Below, in pieces: positions 9,695 through 21,689 of a stretch of DNA of 64,000 bases. The translations under genes were made by a program, and so were the position numbers. The notes under the pieces are model-generated. The model did not search any database, was not told where the DNA came from, and saw only the letters and a program-made list of their open reading frames with translations. The stretch covers positions 62,001-126,000 of the forward strand of contig NZ_UEYQ01000010.1 in NCBI RefSeq assembly GCF_900492205.1. Reading direction: 5' to 3'. This DNA is from Ciceribacter sp. T2.26MG-112.2. GTDB taxonomy: Bacteria; Pseudomonadota; Alphaproteobacteria; Rhizobiales; Rhizobiaceae. Position 1 is the first letter of the stretch; each line of letters opens with the position of its first letter.

Positions 9695-12311
9695 TGTTCA
9701 CAATCCTCAACGGAACGACGATGATCTTCTTCGGAGCCTGCCCGTTCAGGGCCGATTTCACGGTGTCGAGTGCGAGAACCGCTTCCTTTACCGCATCTTG
9801 GTCCGCGTCGCGGCCGATTGTCAATTCAGCGCGCTTCTTGCCGTTGATCTGAACCGGCAGAACGACTTCGTCAAGCTGCAGCAGGTCCGGATCGAATGCG
9901 GGCCAGGTCGCCGTGGCCACCAGTCCTTCGCGGCCGAGGACGCGCCAGCATTCCTCCGCCAGATGCGGCGTCATCGGGCTGATCAGCTGCACCAGGATCT
10001 CCGTCGCGTTCTTCACGGCAGCAATCATGGGCGCATCGGCCTTGCCATTGGCGACTTCGGTCAGCGGGCCGGCGAGCGCATTGACGAGTTCGTAGATGCG
10101 GGCAACCGCCTTGTTGAAGGCGAGCTTGTCGTAATCGCCCTGCACGGCGGCCAGCGTGCGATGCGCAGCCTGGGAAACGGCGAGGGCTGCACCCTCTTTA
10201 GCCGGATTCGCAGCAACCGAGGACATTGCCTCGGACGCTTCGGAAATCAGCCGCCAGACGCGTTGGACGAAACGATGCGCGCCCTCGACGCCGGCTTCCG
10301 ACCAGATCACGTCGCGATCGGGTGGCGAGTCGGACAGGACGAAGAACCGGGCGGTGTCGGCGCCGTAAGAGGCGATGATGTCATCCGGGTCGACGACGTT
10401 CTTCTTCGACTTCGACATCTTCTCGATCGAGCCGATCGTCACTTCCTCACCGGTCTCGAGCAGCACGGCGCGTCGCGCGCCATCGACTTCCTCGATGCGG
10501 ATGTCGGCCGGCGCGACCCATTGTCCGTGGGCGCCGGAACCGAGCTTGTAGGTCTCGTGCACAACCATGCCCTGGGTGAACAGGCCCTTGAAGGGTTCGC
10601 TCAGGTTCACGTGGCCGGTCTCGCGCATGGCGCGGGTAAAGAAGCGCGAATAGAGCAGGTGCAGGATCGCATGCTCGATGCCGCCGATATACTGGTCGAC
10701 CGGCAGCCAGTGGTCGGCGATCGCCGGAACCGTCGGGAGATCCTCGCGCGGCGCGGTGAAGCGGGCGAAATACCAGCTGGAATCGACGAAGGTGTCCATG
10801 GTGTCGGTTTCACGGCGCGCATCCTTGCCGCATTGCGGGCATGCGACATGGCGCCAGGTCGCATGGCGATCCAGCGGATTGCCGGGCACGTCGAAGGTCA
10901 CGTCGTCCGGGAGCTTGACCGGAAGATCCTTCTTCGGCACCGGCACGACGCCACAAGCCTCGCAATGGATGACCGGGATCGGGCAGCCCCAATAGCGCTG
11001 GCGGGAAATGCCCCAGTCGCGCAGGCGGAACTGCACCTTGCGTTCGCCCTGCGGCGCATTGCCGAGCGTCTTCTCCGACAACTGGTCGGCGACCACCTTG
11101 AAGGCTTCTTCCGTGTCCAGACCGTCGAGGAAGCGCGAATTGATCATCACGCCGTCGCCGTCATAGGCGGTGTCGCCCACCGTGAAGGTCGCGGCATCAC
11201 CGTCCTTCGGCATGACCACCGGCACGACCGGCAGGTCGTACTTGCGGGCGAAATCGAGGTCGCGCTGGTCGCCCGACGGGCAGCCGAAGATCGCGCCCGT
11301 GCCGTAGTCCATCAGGACGAAATTGGCGACATAGACCGGCAATTCCCAGGAGGGATCGAAGGGATGGCGAACCTTGACGCCGGTGTCCATGCCTCTCTTC
11401 TCGGCCGTTTCCAGCGCTGCCAGGGAGGTGCCCGCGCGACGACATTCGTCGCAGAAGGCGGCAATCTCGGCGTTGTCTTCCGCAACTGCCTTGGCCAGCG
11501 GATGATCGGCGGCGATTGCCAGGAAGGAGGCGCCGAACAGGGTGTCGGGACGGGTGGTGTAGACGGTGACCTCGGAATGACCGGCCGGTGCCGAACCTGC
11601 GATCTCCCAGCGCAACGTCAGGCCTTCCGAGCGGCCGATCCAGTTCTTCTGCATCAGCCGCACCTTTTCCGGCCACTGGTCGAGCGTATCCAGCGCGTCG
11701 AGCAGGTCCTGGCTGAAGTCGGTGATCCTGAAGAACCATTGGGTCAGTTCACGCTGTTCGACGAGCGCGCCGGAACGCCAGCCGCGCCCTTCGATGACCT
11801 GTTCGTTGGCAAGCACCGTATGGTCGACCGGGTCCCAGTTGACCTTGGACTGCTTGCGATAGACCAGGCCCTTCTCCATCATGTCGAGGAAGAGGTACTG
11901 CTGGCGATGGTAGTATTCGACGTCGCAGGTGGCGAACTCGCGCGACCAGTCGAGCGACAGGCCCATCGATTTCAGCTGGCCCCGCATGGTGGCGATGTTC
12001 TGGTAGGTCCACTCCTTCGGATGAACCTTGTTCTGCATGGCGGCGTTTTCCGCCGGCATGCCGAAGGCGTCCCAGCCCATCGGGTGCAGGACATTATAGC
12101 CGCGGGCGCGCTTGTAGCGCGCAACCACGTCGCCCATCGCATAATTGCGCACATGGCCCATGTGGATGCGCCCCGACGGATAGGGGAACATCTCGAGGAC
12201 GTAATACTTTTCGCGCTTGTCGTTGTTATCGGTAACGAAGACGCCTGCTTCGGACCATTTCGCCTGCCAGCGGGGCTCGGCGTCGCGCGGATTGTAACGT
12301 TCGGTGGCCAT
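9684..12311 (-). CDS. leuS: Leucyl-tRNA synthetase
   Basis: LeuS charges tRNA-Leu with leucine and edits mischarged products. The class I signatures are HMGH (residues 47-50) and KMSKS (about 630), with a CP1 editing domain between them and a zinc-finger-like segment with paired CxxC motifs (about 460-500). I chose the ATG that begins MATERYNP, giving 875 residues as usual. The frame stays open for 60 more bases upstream, but that extension is unlike the family. It heads the leuS-lptE-holA operon and diverges from the YggS-type gene. Confidence 0.97.
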   Translation of the reverse strand: MATERYNPRDAEPRWQAKWSEAGVFVTDNNDKREKYYVLEMFPYPSGRIHMGHVRNYAMGDVVARYKRARGYNVLHPMGWDAFGMPAENAAMQNKVHPKEWTYQNIATMRGQLKSMGLSLDWSREFATCDVEYYHRQQYLFLDMMEKGLVYRKQSKVNWDPVDHTVLANEQVIEGRGWRSGALVEQRELTQWFFRITDFSQDLLDALDTLDQWPEKVRLMQKNWIGRSEGLTLRWEIAGSAPAGHSEVTVYTTRPDTLFGASFLAIAADHPLAKAVAEDNAEIAAFCDECRRAGTSLAALETAEKRGMDTGVKVRHPFDPSWELPVYVANFVLMDYGTGAIFGCPSGDQRDLDFARKYDLPVVPVVMPKDGDAATFTVGDTAYDGDGVMINSRFLDGLDTEEAFKVVADQLSEKTLGNAPQGERKVQFRLRDWGISRQRYWGCPIPVIHCEACGVVPVPKKDLPVKLPDDVTFDVPGNPLDRHATWRHVACPQCGKDARRETDTMDTFVDSSWYFARFTAPREDLPTVPAIADHWLPVDQYIGGIEHAILHLLYSRFFTRAMRETGHVNLSEPFKGLFTQGMVVHETYKLGSGAHGQWVAPADIRIEEVDGARRAVLLETGEEVTIGSIEKMSKSKKNVVDPDDIIASYGADTARFFVLSDSPPDRDVIWSEAGVEGAHRFVQRVWRLISEASEAMSSVAANPAKEGAALAVSQAAHRTLAAVQGDYDKLAFNKAVARIYELVNALAGPLTEVANGKADAPMIAAVKNATEILVQLISPMTPHLAEECWRVLGREGLVATATWPAFDPDLLQLDEVVLPVQINGKKRAELTIGRDADQDAVKEAVLALDTVKSALNGQAPKKIIVVPLRIVNIVV

Positions 12312-12505
12312 ATTTCGCATTTCCGGAATAGCTAGGAAGGATGCGCCGACCTTCACCACGAAACCGGCCAAGCGTCAAGTTTTGCAGCCCATTGCGGCGA
12401 TTTGCCGGTCGCTGCTACAAGCCATGGAGAGAGCATCGCTTCGGCGCCCGTCTGGTGGCCGGGACCGGAGCGATGATGGGTTTCGATGCTAGAATCCGGA
12501 CGAGT
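12312..12505. promoter_or_regulatory. Divergent promoter region leuS / YggS-type gene
   Basis: This 194-bp region separates two divergent genes and must contain promoters for both. I see no clear operator or leader structure in it. Confidence 0.4.
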
Positions 12506-13171
12506 ATGATGATGACGATTGAACAGAGACTGGCCGATATCCGCTCAAGGGTGAAAAAGGCGACCGTCGAAGCCGAACGTAAGCCGGATTCCGTTCAGCT
12601 GGTCGCCGTTTCCAAGACGTTCGACGCCGATCAGATTCGCCCGGTGATTTCTGCCGGACAACGCGTCTTCGGCGAGAACCGCGTCCAGGAAGCACTAGGA
12701 AAATGGCCGGGTCTCAGGCAGGAGACCGACGGCATCGAATTGCATCTGATCGGCCCGTTGCAGTCGAACAAGGCTGCCGACGCGGTCGCGCTGTTCGACG
12801 TGATCGAAACCGTTGATCGTGAGAAAATTGCCCGCTCGCTTGCTGAGGAGATGAAGCGACAGGGCCGCAGCTTACGTCTCTATGTGCAGGTGAACACCGG
12901 CATGGAACCGCAGAAGGCCGGGATAGCCCCCGACGATGTCCCCGCCTTCCTCTCGCTGTGCCGAGACGAGATCGGCCTTCCGATCGAGGGTCTCATGTGC
13001 ATTCCCCCGGCCGATGAATATCCGGGGCCGCATTTCGCCTTGCTGGCCAAGCTCGCTGCGGAGAATGGTGTCGAGAAACTGTCGATGGGCATGTCCGGCG
13101 ATTTCGAAACGGCGATCGGCTTCGGCGCGACGAGTGTCCGGGTCGGATCGGCGATCTTCGGGGCGCGCTGA
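12506..13171 (+). CDS. YggS/PROSC-type pyridoxal phosphate homeostasis protein
   Basis: This family binds pyridoxal 5'-phosphate in a single TIM barrel and buffers its cellular level without a known catalytic reaction. The PLP lysine lies in VAVSKT (about residue 36), and the signatures GENRVQEA, HLIGPLQSNK and GLMCIPP are present. Three ATG codons in a row (12506, 12509, 12512) can start it; the first is taken, giving 221 residues. It is divergent from leuS and ends 142 bp before the propionyl-CoA synthetase gene. Confidence 0.92.
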   Translation: MMMTIEQRLADIRSRVKKATVEAERKPDSVQLVAVSKTFDADQIRPVISAGQRVFGENRVQEALGKWPGLRQETDGIELHLIGPLQSNKAADAVALFDVIETVDREKIARSLAEEMKRQGRSLRLYVQVNTGMEPQKAGIAPDDVPAFLSLCRDEIGLPIEGLMCIPPADEYPGPHFALLAKLAAENGVEKLSMGMSGDFETAIGFGATSVRVGSAIFGAR

Positions 13172-13313
13172 GCGCGGACTGACGACCAATCGTCTCGCGA
13201 ACACCCGCAACCGCTGCGGGCATACCGCTTTCGTCTACTTTCCAGATGTAGGCCTGCTCCTTACTATTGCGGCAAAATACGCAGATGGTCTTGCGTCGCA
13301 TCGGGAGGAATTC

Positions 13314-15224
13314 ATGCAGGGGAAGTATCTGGAAACCTATCACTCATGGATGGGCGACCCCGAGGGATTCTGGCAGGCCCAGGCGGAAAGGCTCGACTGG
13401 TTCAAGCCCGCCGACAAGGTATTTGATGCGGAGGCTGGGGTCTACGGTCGTTGGTTCCCGGGCGCCGAGACCAATACCTGCCACAACTGTCTCGATCGTC
13501 AGATTGCCGCCGGCCGTGGTACGCAGAAGGCGATCATCTACGACAGCCCGATGACCGGAGCAAAACAGAGCTTCACTTATGACGAAGTGCTCGCCGAGGT
13601 GCAGGCGGTCGCGGCGGTCTTGAAGAACCATGGCATCGGCAAGGGTGATCGCGTGATCATCTACATGCCGATGATTCCGGAAGCGGTGTTTTCCATGCTC
13701 GCCTGCGCCCGCATCGGCGCGATCCATTCCGTGGTGTTCGGCGGTTTCGCCGCGCATGAGCTTGCGACCCGCATCGACGACTGCAATGCCAAGGCGGTGA
13801 TCAGCGCCAGCTGCGGCCTGGAACCCGGACGTGTCGTTCCCTACAAGCCGCTTCTCGACCACGCCATCGACATGGCCCAGGTCAAGCCGGAATATTCCTT
13901 CGTCCTGCAGCGCGATCAGCATCACGCTGCGCTTCGCTACGAGCATGGCGACGTCGATCTCGCCAAGGCTGTCGAGGTCGAGAAGGTCAATGGTACCCAG
14001 GTCGCCTGTGAGCCCGTCGCGGCAACGGATCCGCTCTATATCCTCTACACGTCGGGCACGACCGGCCAGCCGAAGGGCGTCGTTCGCGACAATGGCGGCC
14101 ATATGGTCGCGCTCGCCTGGACAATGGAAAACATCTACGGCGTGAAGCCGGGCGAGGTCTTCTGGGCGGCGTCCGACATCGGCTGGGTCGTCGGCCATTC
14201 CTATATCGTCTATGGCCCGCTGCTGTCCGGCAACACCACGATCCTGTTCGAGGGCAAGCCGGTCGGAACACCGGATGCGGGTACGTTCTGGCGCGTCGTC
14301 GCCGACCATGACGTCAAGGTGCTGTTCACCGCGCCGACCGCCTTCCGCGCCATCCGCCGCGACGATCCGGACGGTGAGTTTGCCCGCAAGCACGACACCT
14401 CGGGCCTGCGTGCGCTCTTCCTCGCCGGCGAGCGCGCCGATACCGAAACCATCAAATGGGCCGAGAAGATCCTCGATGTCCCGGTCATCGACCATTGGTG
14501 GCAGACGGAAACGGGCTGGCCGGTGGCCGCGAACCCCGCCGGTCTCGGCCTGCTTACGGTCAAGTACGGCTCGCCGGCCGTCGCCATGCCCGGCTATGCG
14601 ATCGATGTGCTGGACGACGCCGGTCATCCGGTGCCACGCGGCACGCTCGGCAACATCGTCGTCAAGCTGCCGCTTCCGCCCGGCTGCCTGGTCACGTTCT
14701 GGAATGCCGATGAGCGGTTTCGTTCGTCCTGCCTCGAAGAGTTCCCGGGCTACTACAAGACGGCCGATGCCGGCCTTGTCGACGAGGATGGCTATGTCTA
14801 CGTCATGGCGCGCACCGACGACATCATCAACTGCGCCGGTCACCGTCTGTCGACAGGGGCGATGGAGGAAGTCTGCGCGATGCATCCGGATGTCGCCGAA
14901 TGCGCCGTCATCGGCATCGCCGATGAGTTGAAGGGCCAGATCCCCTGCGGCTTCCTGGTGCTGAAGCACAACGTCAACCGCGACTTCAAGGTGATCGAGC
15001 GCGAGATCGTGCAGCTGGTCCGCGACGAGATCGGCCCGGTTGCCGCCTTCAAGAACGTGATGAAGGTCGAGCGACTGCCGAAGACCCGCTCCGGCAAGAT
15101 CCTGCGCGGCACGATGCAGAAGATCGCCGACGGCATGCCGTGGAAAATGCCGGCGACGATCGATGATCCGGCGATCCTCGACGAGATCACGGTCGTCTTG
15201 AAGCAGCACGGCATGGCCAAGTAA
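13314..15224 (+). CDS. prpE: Propionyl-CoA synthetase
   Basis: This acyl-CoA synthetase activates propionate with ATP and CoA. At 636 residues and across its length it resembles PrpE more than Acs, for example in DPEGFW at the start, SDIGWVVGHSYIVY and the conserved TNTCHN segment. The adenylation loop YTSGTTGQPKG is at about residues 243-253, and the catalytic and acetylatable lysine lies in TRSGKILRG (about 590). GGGAGGAA lies 4 bases before the ATG. An acetyl-CoA synthetase lies 1 kb downstream, so two short-chain acid-activating enzymes flank trcR. It could also accept acetate or another short acid. Confidence 0.85.
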   Translation: MQGKYLETYHSWMGDPEGFWQAQAERLDWFKPADKVFDAEAGVYGRWFPGAETNTCHNCLDRQIAAGRGTQKAIIYDSPMTGAKQSFTYDEVLAEVQAVAAVLKNHGIGKGDRVIIYMPMIPEAVFSMLACARIGAIHSVVFGGFAAHELATRIDDCNAKAVISASCGLEPGRVVPYKPLLDHAIDMAQVKPEYSFVLQRDQHHAALRYEHGDVDLAKAVEVEKVNGTQVACEPVAATDPLYILYTSGTTGQPKGVVRDNGGHMVALAWTMENIYGVKPGEVFWAASDIGWVVGHSYIVYGPLLSGNTTILFEGKPVGTPDAGTFWRVVADHDVKVLFTAPTAFRAIRRDDPDGEFARKHDTSGLRALFLAGERADTETIKWAEKILDVPVIDHWWQTETGWPVAANPAGLGLLTVKYGSPAVAMPGYAIDVLDDAGHPVPRGTLGNIVVKLPLPPGCLVTFWNADERFRSSCLEEFPGYYKTADAGLVDEDGYVYVMARTDDIINCAGHRLSTGAMEEVCAMHPDVAECAVIGIADELKGQIPCGFLVLKHNVNRDFKVIEREIVQLVRDEIGPVAAFKNVMKVERLPKTRSGKILRGTMQKIADGMPWKMPATIDDPAILDEITVVLKQHGMAK

Positions 15225-15241
15225 ACGCTGCGCAAGAAAAA

Positions 15242-15278
15242 GCCCCGGTCAACGATAGCTGACCGGGGCCTAATTTTT
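15242..15278. terminator. Bidirectional terminator between prpE and trcR
   Basis: A perfect 10-bp stem (GCCCCGGTCA / TGACCGGGGC) with an 8-base loop is followed by TAATTTTT on the + strand and by a T5 run on the - strand. It can end both convergent transcripts. Confidence 0.9.
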
Positions 15279-15294
15279 GGACGTGATCCGTGGA

Positions 15295-15996
15295 TCAGAA
15301 GCGATCGTCGTCTTCGTCTTCGGTGCGATCCGACTTCAGAGACTTGAGCTTGGCGAAGACGGCATTGGCGTCGATTTCCTTTTCTTCCTCGCGCTCGTAG
15401 CTGAAGCCGAGGTTCTCGGTCTCGCTGGCGGCCTGGAGCGTGGCGCCGAGCTCGGCGGCGGTCGGCAACGGACGGCCCTTGGAGGCCTTTTCCACTTCCA
15501 TGTCGAGATCGATCTGGCTGCACAGGCCAAGCGTCACCGGATCCATCGGCGTCAGGTTGGTCGAGTTCCAGTGGGTACGGTCGCGGATCTGCTCGATCGT
15601 CGACTTGGTCGTGCCGACGAGGCGCGAAATCTGCGCGTCCTTCAGTTCGGGATGGTTGCGCACCAGCCAGAGAATGGCGTTCGGGCGGTCTTGGCGCTTC
15701 GATACCGGGGTGTAACGCGGGCCGCGGCGCTTACTGTCGGGAACGCGTACCTTCGGCTCGGAAAGCTTCAGCTTGTAGTTGACGTCTTTCTCGGCCCTGG
15801 CGATTTCATCGCGCGAAAGCTGGCCGGTGGCGATCGGATCGAGACCCTTGATGCCCTGTGCTGCTTCGCCGTCTGCGATCGCCTTCACCTCGAGCGGATG
15901 AAGCTTGCAGAACTGCGCGATCTGGTCGAATGACAGCGCGGTGTTGTCGACCAGCCATACGGCCGTCGCCTTCGGCATGAGCAATGTCTGAGCCAT
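15295..15996 (-). CDS. trcR: Cell-cycle transcriptional regulator TrcR (DUF1013)
   Basis: This 233-residue protein belongs to DUF1013, named TrcR, a family confined largely to alphaproteobacteria and linked to cell-cycle transcription in Caulobacter. A helix-turn-helix-like segment is visible around LVGTTKSTIEQIRDRTHW (about residues 119-136), and a second one near the N-terminus (ALSFDQIAQFCKLHP). The acidic C-terminus ends in DEDDDRF. The ATG is chosen because MAQTLLMPKATAVWLV is the usual start. It stands alone between two acyl-CoA synthetase genes and has its own promoter region. Confidence 0.88.
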   Translation of the reverse strand: MAQTLLMPKATAVWLVDNTALSFDQIAQFCKLHPLEVKAIADGEAAQGIKGLDPIATGQLSRDEIARAEKDVNYKLKLSEPKVRVPDSKRRGPRYTPVSKRQDRPNAILWLVRNHPELKDAQISRLVGTTKSTIEQIRDRTHWNSTNLTPMDPVTLGLCSQIDLDMEVEKASKGRPLPTAAELGATLQAASETENLGFSYEREEEKEIDANAVFAKLKSLKSDRTEDEDDDRF

Positions 15997-16233
15997 GGAA
16001 ACAATCCTTCTCTGCGTCCGCGCCGGGAGCCGCGGGCCGTGGGTCTCAACCACAATTTCCGGAAATCAACGGCTATATATCTCCAAAAGGCGACGAATGC
16101 AATTCACCTGCTTGCGAATGACCTTTGTCTAATTGCTGTAGCCTCTTTAGCTGCTATGAATGACGCACAGGGGTCTCGGGAGGAGTGCCTGCGGCCTGAA
16201 GAATAGTTGGCGCGTCAACATGAGGAGGTGTTC
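15997..16233. promoter_or_regulatory. Divergent region trcR / acs
   Basis: This AT-rich 237-bp region holds the promoters of trcR and acs. A clear Shine-Dalgarno GAGGAGG ends 6 bases before the acs ATG at 16234. I cannot assign further sites. Confidence 0.4.
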
Positions 16234-18186
<1,953 letters not shown>

Positions 18187-18208
18187 CGCTCCTGCCACGG
18201 CAAACCAG

Positions 18209-18240
18209 AAGGCCTCTCCGTTCGTTCGGAGGGGCCTTTG
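18209..18240 (+). terminator. acs terminator
   Basis: A GC-rich hairpin (AGGCCTCTCCG / CGGAGGGGCCT with one mismatch and a short loop) is followed by TTTG 22 bases after the acs stop. It lies between convergent genes. Confidence 0.8.
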
Positions 18241-18304
18241 CCGTTTCAAGCCTCAACAGTCGTGTCCCCGATCAGCGACAGCAAGTGCTTGTGCCGGGCC
18301 GCGT

Positions 18305-18763
18305 TCAGGAGCAGGTAGCAGTCTTCTTTCGCCCGCCCCGGTAGGGATTGACCAGGCCGGCGGAGAGCAGGGCGGCGGCCGGATCGCTTCCGTCGGCAAG
18401 GGTGAGCGCCGCGACGACGCGCCCGAAATACTTGTCGCCAGAAATCTCGGTGAGCGCGACAACGGGCGAGGCTTTCAACAACTCGGTGAGGATCGACTGG
18501 GCCTCCAGTGCCGCGCTACGGACGGCCGGGCAGCGCGATTTCAGCTCCGGCGCATCGATCCCCCGCAAACGAACATAGGTCTTCACATGATGGTCCGGCC
18601 AAGGCATGGCGCTCACCAGCACCGTGTCTCCGTCGATCACCCGGATCAGTTCGGCCGCGACCGGGCCGGCGATCTGTTCCGCAGCCACGCTCTGCCGAGC
18701 GGTGAAGACCGCGCCGAGCAGGGCCAGTATGCATATCGTGGCATGGAAAGGGTGATTGCGCAT
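18305..18763 (-). CDS. Secreted thermonuclease (SNase) family protein
   Basis: This 152-residue protein has a signal peptide (about residues 1-28, ending SVAA) and a staphylococcal nuclease fold. The IDGDTV motif with calcium-binding aspartate, RLRGIDAPE with catalytic Arg and Glu, and YFGRVVA with the second Arg are all visible, so it should be an active, exported sugar-non-specific nuclease. It could scavenge nucleotides or degrade extracellular DNA. It is convergent with acs and lies upstream of nothing it clearly serves. The function is inferred from the fold; the substrate is not known. Confidence 0.85.
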   Translation of the reverse strand: MRNHPFHATICILALLGAVFTARQSVAAEQIAGPVAAELIRVIDGDTVLVSAMPWPDHHVKTYVRLRGIDAPELKSRCPAVRSAALEAQSILTELLKASPVVALTEISGDKYFGRVVAALTLADGSDPAAALLSAGLVNPYRGGRKKTATCS

Positions 18764-18814
18764 GACTGGAACATATTCCTATCACGCGCGCTTATCAATA
18801 GGCTTTTATTCAGA

Positions 18815-19048
18815 TCAGAAGTCGATCGCCCGGCCCTTGATCTCCCAGTCGCCGAAGCGGGCCGGATCGGCGCCGCCGCGTCCGCCGATTTCCGGCGCGG
18901 GCTCCGCATTCTGCTCGGCCCTCCGGCGTTCCTCCGCCTCGGCCAGGGCACGCTTGGCTGCTTCGGTCAGCGGCTTGCGCGGCGGCTGTCCGGTGTCTGG
19001 CTGGTCCGGTGCGGTCCGTAGATTGTCGTTGTCGGCGTTTGCGCTCAT
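18815..19048 (-). CDS. DUF1674 protein, SDHAF4-like succinate dehydrogenase assembly factor
   Basis: This small 77-residue protein ends in the family motif of DUF1674: [20 protein letters not shown]. The mitochondrial homologue SDHAF4 (Sdh8) binds the flavinylated SdhA subunit and helps mature complex II. The N-terminal half is charged and probably disordered. The long frame continues upstream, but the ATG at 19048 gives the conserved length. It is divergent from htpX and sits behind the nuclease gene. The assembly role is inferred from the family. Confidence 0.85.
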   Translation of the reverse strand: MSANADNDNLRTAPDQPDTGQPPRKPLTEAAKRALAEAEERRRAEQNAEPAPEIGGRGGADPARFGDWEIKGRAIDF

Positions 19049-19156
19049 GTCCGATTCATTCCGGCGATCATTGAAACTTGGCTGGGGCAATTTACATCTA
19101 GTGCAGTCCGGCGCGCCAACCAAGCCGTGAATTGTTCCTGCCGACGGAGAGAAGCG

Positions 19157-20119
19157 ATGAATATGATGCGTACCGCCATGCTGCTCGCCTTCATGACGGC
19201 CCTGTTCATGGGGGTCGGCTACCTGATCGGCGGCCAGACGGGCATGCTGATCGCCTTCGTCGTCGCCGCCGGCATGAATTTCTTCTCCTACTGGAACTCC
19301 GACCGCATGGTGTTGTCCGCCTATCATGCGCAGGAGGTCGACGAGAGCAGCGCGCCAGAATTCTATCGCATGGTCCGCGATCTGTCGGCCAATGCCGGGC
19401 TGCCCATGCCGCGGGTCTATGTCTTCGACAACCCGCAACCGAATGCGTTTGCCACCGGTCGCAATCCGCAGAACGCGGCCGTCGCCGCCTCCACAGGCCT
19501 TCTCCAGCGTCTCACGCCGGAGGAAGTGGCCGGCGTCATGGCGCATGAACTGGCGCATGTCGAAAATCGTGATACGCTGACCATGACGGTGACGGCGACG
19601 CTTGCCGGCGCGATCTCCATGCTGTCGAACTTCGCCTTCCTCTTCGGCGGCAATCGCGATGACCGCAACAATCCGCTCGGCTTCGTCGGCGTGCTGATCG
19701 CCATGATCGTTGCGCCGCTGGCGGCCATGCTGGTGCAGATGGCGATCAGCCGGACCCGGGAATATGCCGCCGACCGGCGCGGTGCCGAGATCTGCGGCAA
19801 TCCCCGCTGGCTGGCTTCTGCTCTGGCGAAGATCGCCGGTGATGCCTCGCATATCGAAAACGACGACGCCGAGCGCAATCCGGCCACGGCCCATATGTTC
19901 ATCATCAATCCGCTCTCCGGTCACCGCATGGACAACTTGTTTTCCACGCATCCGAACACGGAAAACCGGATCGCCGCCCTGCTCGACATGCAGGAAAGCG
20001 CAACTGGGGGATCGACGCGGCCGGAACGCACTGCTAATGCGCCACGTAAGGCGCGTTCCGTCCCGAACACCGGGTGGGGTCGCGGCGGCTCCGAACCACC
20101 CAAAGGTCCATGGTCTTGA
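19157..20119 (+). CDS. htpX: Membrane zinc metalloprotease HtpX
   Basis: HtpX is an inner-membrane protease for damaged membrane proteins, usually induced by envelope stress. Two N-terminal hydrophobic segments (about residues 4-38) are followed by the zinc site HELAH (130-134) and the third ligand region [12 protein letters not shown], with more hydrophobic segments between them. The ATG preceded by GGAGAGA is chosen. The C-terminal tail after residue 285 is basic, low in complexity and ends in a proline-rich segment. The last 10 bases overlap the start of rsmB, which suggests coupling. Confidence 0.94.
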   Translation: MNMMRTAMLLAFMTALFMGVGYLIGGQTGMLIAFVVAAGMNFFSYWNSDRMVLSAYHAQEVDESSAPEFYRMVRDLSANAGLPMPRVYVFDNPQPNAFATGRNPQNAAVAASTGLLQRLTPEEVAGVMAHELAHVENRDTLTMTVTATLAGAISMLSNFAFLFGGNRDDRNNPLGFVGVLIAMIVAPLAAMLVQMAISRTREYAADRRGAEICGNPRWLASALAKIAGDASHIENDDAERNPATAHMFIINPLSGHRMDNLFSTHPNTENRIAALLDMQESATGGSTRPERTANAPRKARSVPNTGWGRGGSEPPKGPWS

Positions 20120-21501
20120 ACGACGAGAAATCGCGCGGAAAATCAAAGAATTTCAAAGCCGGACGACCTGCAGGTTCGGCTCGGCGGACTGACCTCGCCG
20201 AAAAGGCCGGGCTCGATGCGCGCATTGCCGCGACCAAGATCCTCGGCGCGGTGCTCGACAAGAAGACATCGCTCGACGGCATGCTGGATGCCGAACATGG
20301 CAACCCTGCGGTTCGCGATCTCTCCGAAGCCGACCGTGCGCTGGTGCGGGCCATCCTGCACAGCGCGCTCAGGCACCTTCCCCGCATCGAGGCGATCCTC
20401 GACAGCCTGCTCGATACGCCGCTGCCGGAGGGCGCCCGTTCGCTCAAGCACCTGTTGATCATCGCGGCCGCGCAGATGCTCTATCTCGATGTTCCGGATC
20501 ATTCGGCCGTCGATCTCGCCGTCGAACAGGCAAACCGGGATCCGCGCAATCGCCGTTTCGCCAAGCTGGTCAATGCACTGCTGCGCCGGATCGGCCGCGA
20601 GAAGGATGCGCTTCTTGCAAGCGTTGCCTCGCTTCCCTGCCTCCCGACCTGGTTCCTCGAGCGACTGACGACTATCTACGGGCGCGAAACAGCGCTCGCC
20701 ATCGCCGAAGCCCAGCTGCAACCGGCGGCCATCGACCTGACGGTCAAGCATGATGCTGCGCTCTGGGCGGAGAAGCTGAACGGCAAGGTGCTGCCGACCG
20801 GCAGCGTGCGGCTGGAAAAGTTCCGCGGCGCCATCCCGGCGCTCGACGGATTCGACGAAGGCGCATGGTGGGTCCAGGACGCGGCAGCGGCCATCCCGGC
20901 CAGGCTGTTTGGCGACATTCGTGGCAAACGCGTCGCCGATCTGTGCGCGGCGCCCGGCGGCAAGACCGCCCAGCTTATTGCCCTGGGCGCCGAAGTGACC
21001 GCAGTCGAGCAATCACAGTCGCGCCTGAAAAGGCTCGAGGGTAATCTGGCTCGTCTCGGCTTGAAAGCCGATTGCGTGCTGGCCAGCCTGCTCGACTTTC
21101 GCCCCGAGCAAGCTTTCGACGCGGTTCTGCTCGATGCGCCCTGTTCCTCGACCGGTACCATGCGTCGCCATCCGGACGTGCCGTGGACCAAGGGGCCGGC
21201 CGATATCGCCAAGCTGGCGGAGCTCCAGGAACGCCTGTTGCGCCATGCCCTGACGCTGGTCGGGTCGGGCGGGGTGGTGGTCTTTTCCAACTGCTCGCTG
21301 GACCCGCTCGAAGGCGAGGACATGGTGGCCCGGGTGCTCGCCGATTGTCCGGATTTTCGGCGCATCGAGATGAAGGCTTCCAACTGGCCCGGTCTCGAAC
21401 AGGCCATCACCCCGCGCGGCGAAATCCGCACGACCCCGGCCATGCTGGCCGCAGACGGTGGCCTTGACGGCTTTTATGCTTGCGTCATCGCTAAAATTTA
21501 A
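20110..21501 (+). CDS. rsmB: 16S rRNA m5C methyltransferase RsmB (Sun/Fmu)
   Basis: RsmB methylates C967 of 16S rRNA. An N-terminal NusB-like RNA-binding domain (about residues 30-170) precedes the SAM-dependent methyltransferase. The SAM loop [10 protein letters not shown] is at about 277-286, the first catalytic cysteine in DAPCSSTGT at about 345, and the second cysteine in NCSLDP near 395. The protein is 463 residues. The start overlaps the htpX stop. The TTG at 20116 is a possible alternative start. Confidence 0.93.
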   Translation: MVLNDEKSRGKSKNFKAGRPAGSARRTDLAEKAGLDARIAATKILGAVLDKKTSLDGMLDAEHGNPAVRDLSEADRALVRAILHSALRHLPRIEAILDSLLDTPLPEGARSLKHLLIIAAAQMLYLDVPDHSAVDLAVEQANRDPRNRRFAKLVNALLRRIGREKDALLASVASLPCLPTWFLERLTTIYGRETALAIAEAQLQPAAIDLTVKHDAALWAEKLNGKVLPTGSVRLEKFRGAIPALDGFDEGAWWVQDAAAAIPARLFGDIRGKRVADLCAAPGGKTAQLIALGAEVTAVEQSQSRLKRLEGNLARLGLKADCVLASLLDFRPEQAFDAVLLDAPCSSTGTMRRHPDVPWTKGPADIAKLAELQERLLRHALTLVGSGGVVVFSNCSLDPLEGEDMVARVLADCPDFRRIEMKASNWPGLEQAITPRGEIRTTPAMLAADGGLDGFYACVIAKI

Positions 21502-21689
21502 CGGAAATTTCACCAGAATTGTTAGACTTTGAGGGAATGCGCGGTCGTCGGCTCGTCGGGCAGGTGCTGCGACGACAGGTTGACGGACAGGATCCGAACA
21601 AAGAGGCGGACGATGGGGCGGATCGGGACGGTACGGCCATGCGTGGTGTCCACCCCGGATCGGTTCCAGCGTCACGGCTTGGAAAGACG

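Noticed and set aside
9798-12335. An 845-residue open frame on the + strand opposite leuS
   Set aside because: It is a high-GC antisense shadow of leuS, which has intact HMGH and KMSKS motifs; the shadow has no recognisable domain.
18815-20146. A 443-residue - strand extension of the DUF1674 gene
   Set aside because: The extension is antisense to htpX, and the conserved family length is reached from the ATG at 19048.
21498-21512. A CtrA-like site TTAA-N7-TTCA between rsmB and the heparinase gene
   Set aside because: One half-site mismatches TTAA and chance matches are frequent; no cell-cycle context supports it.
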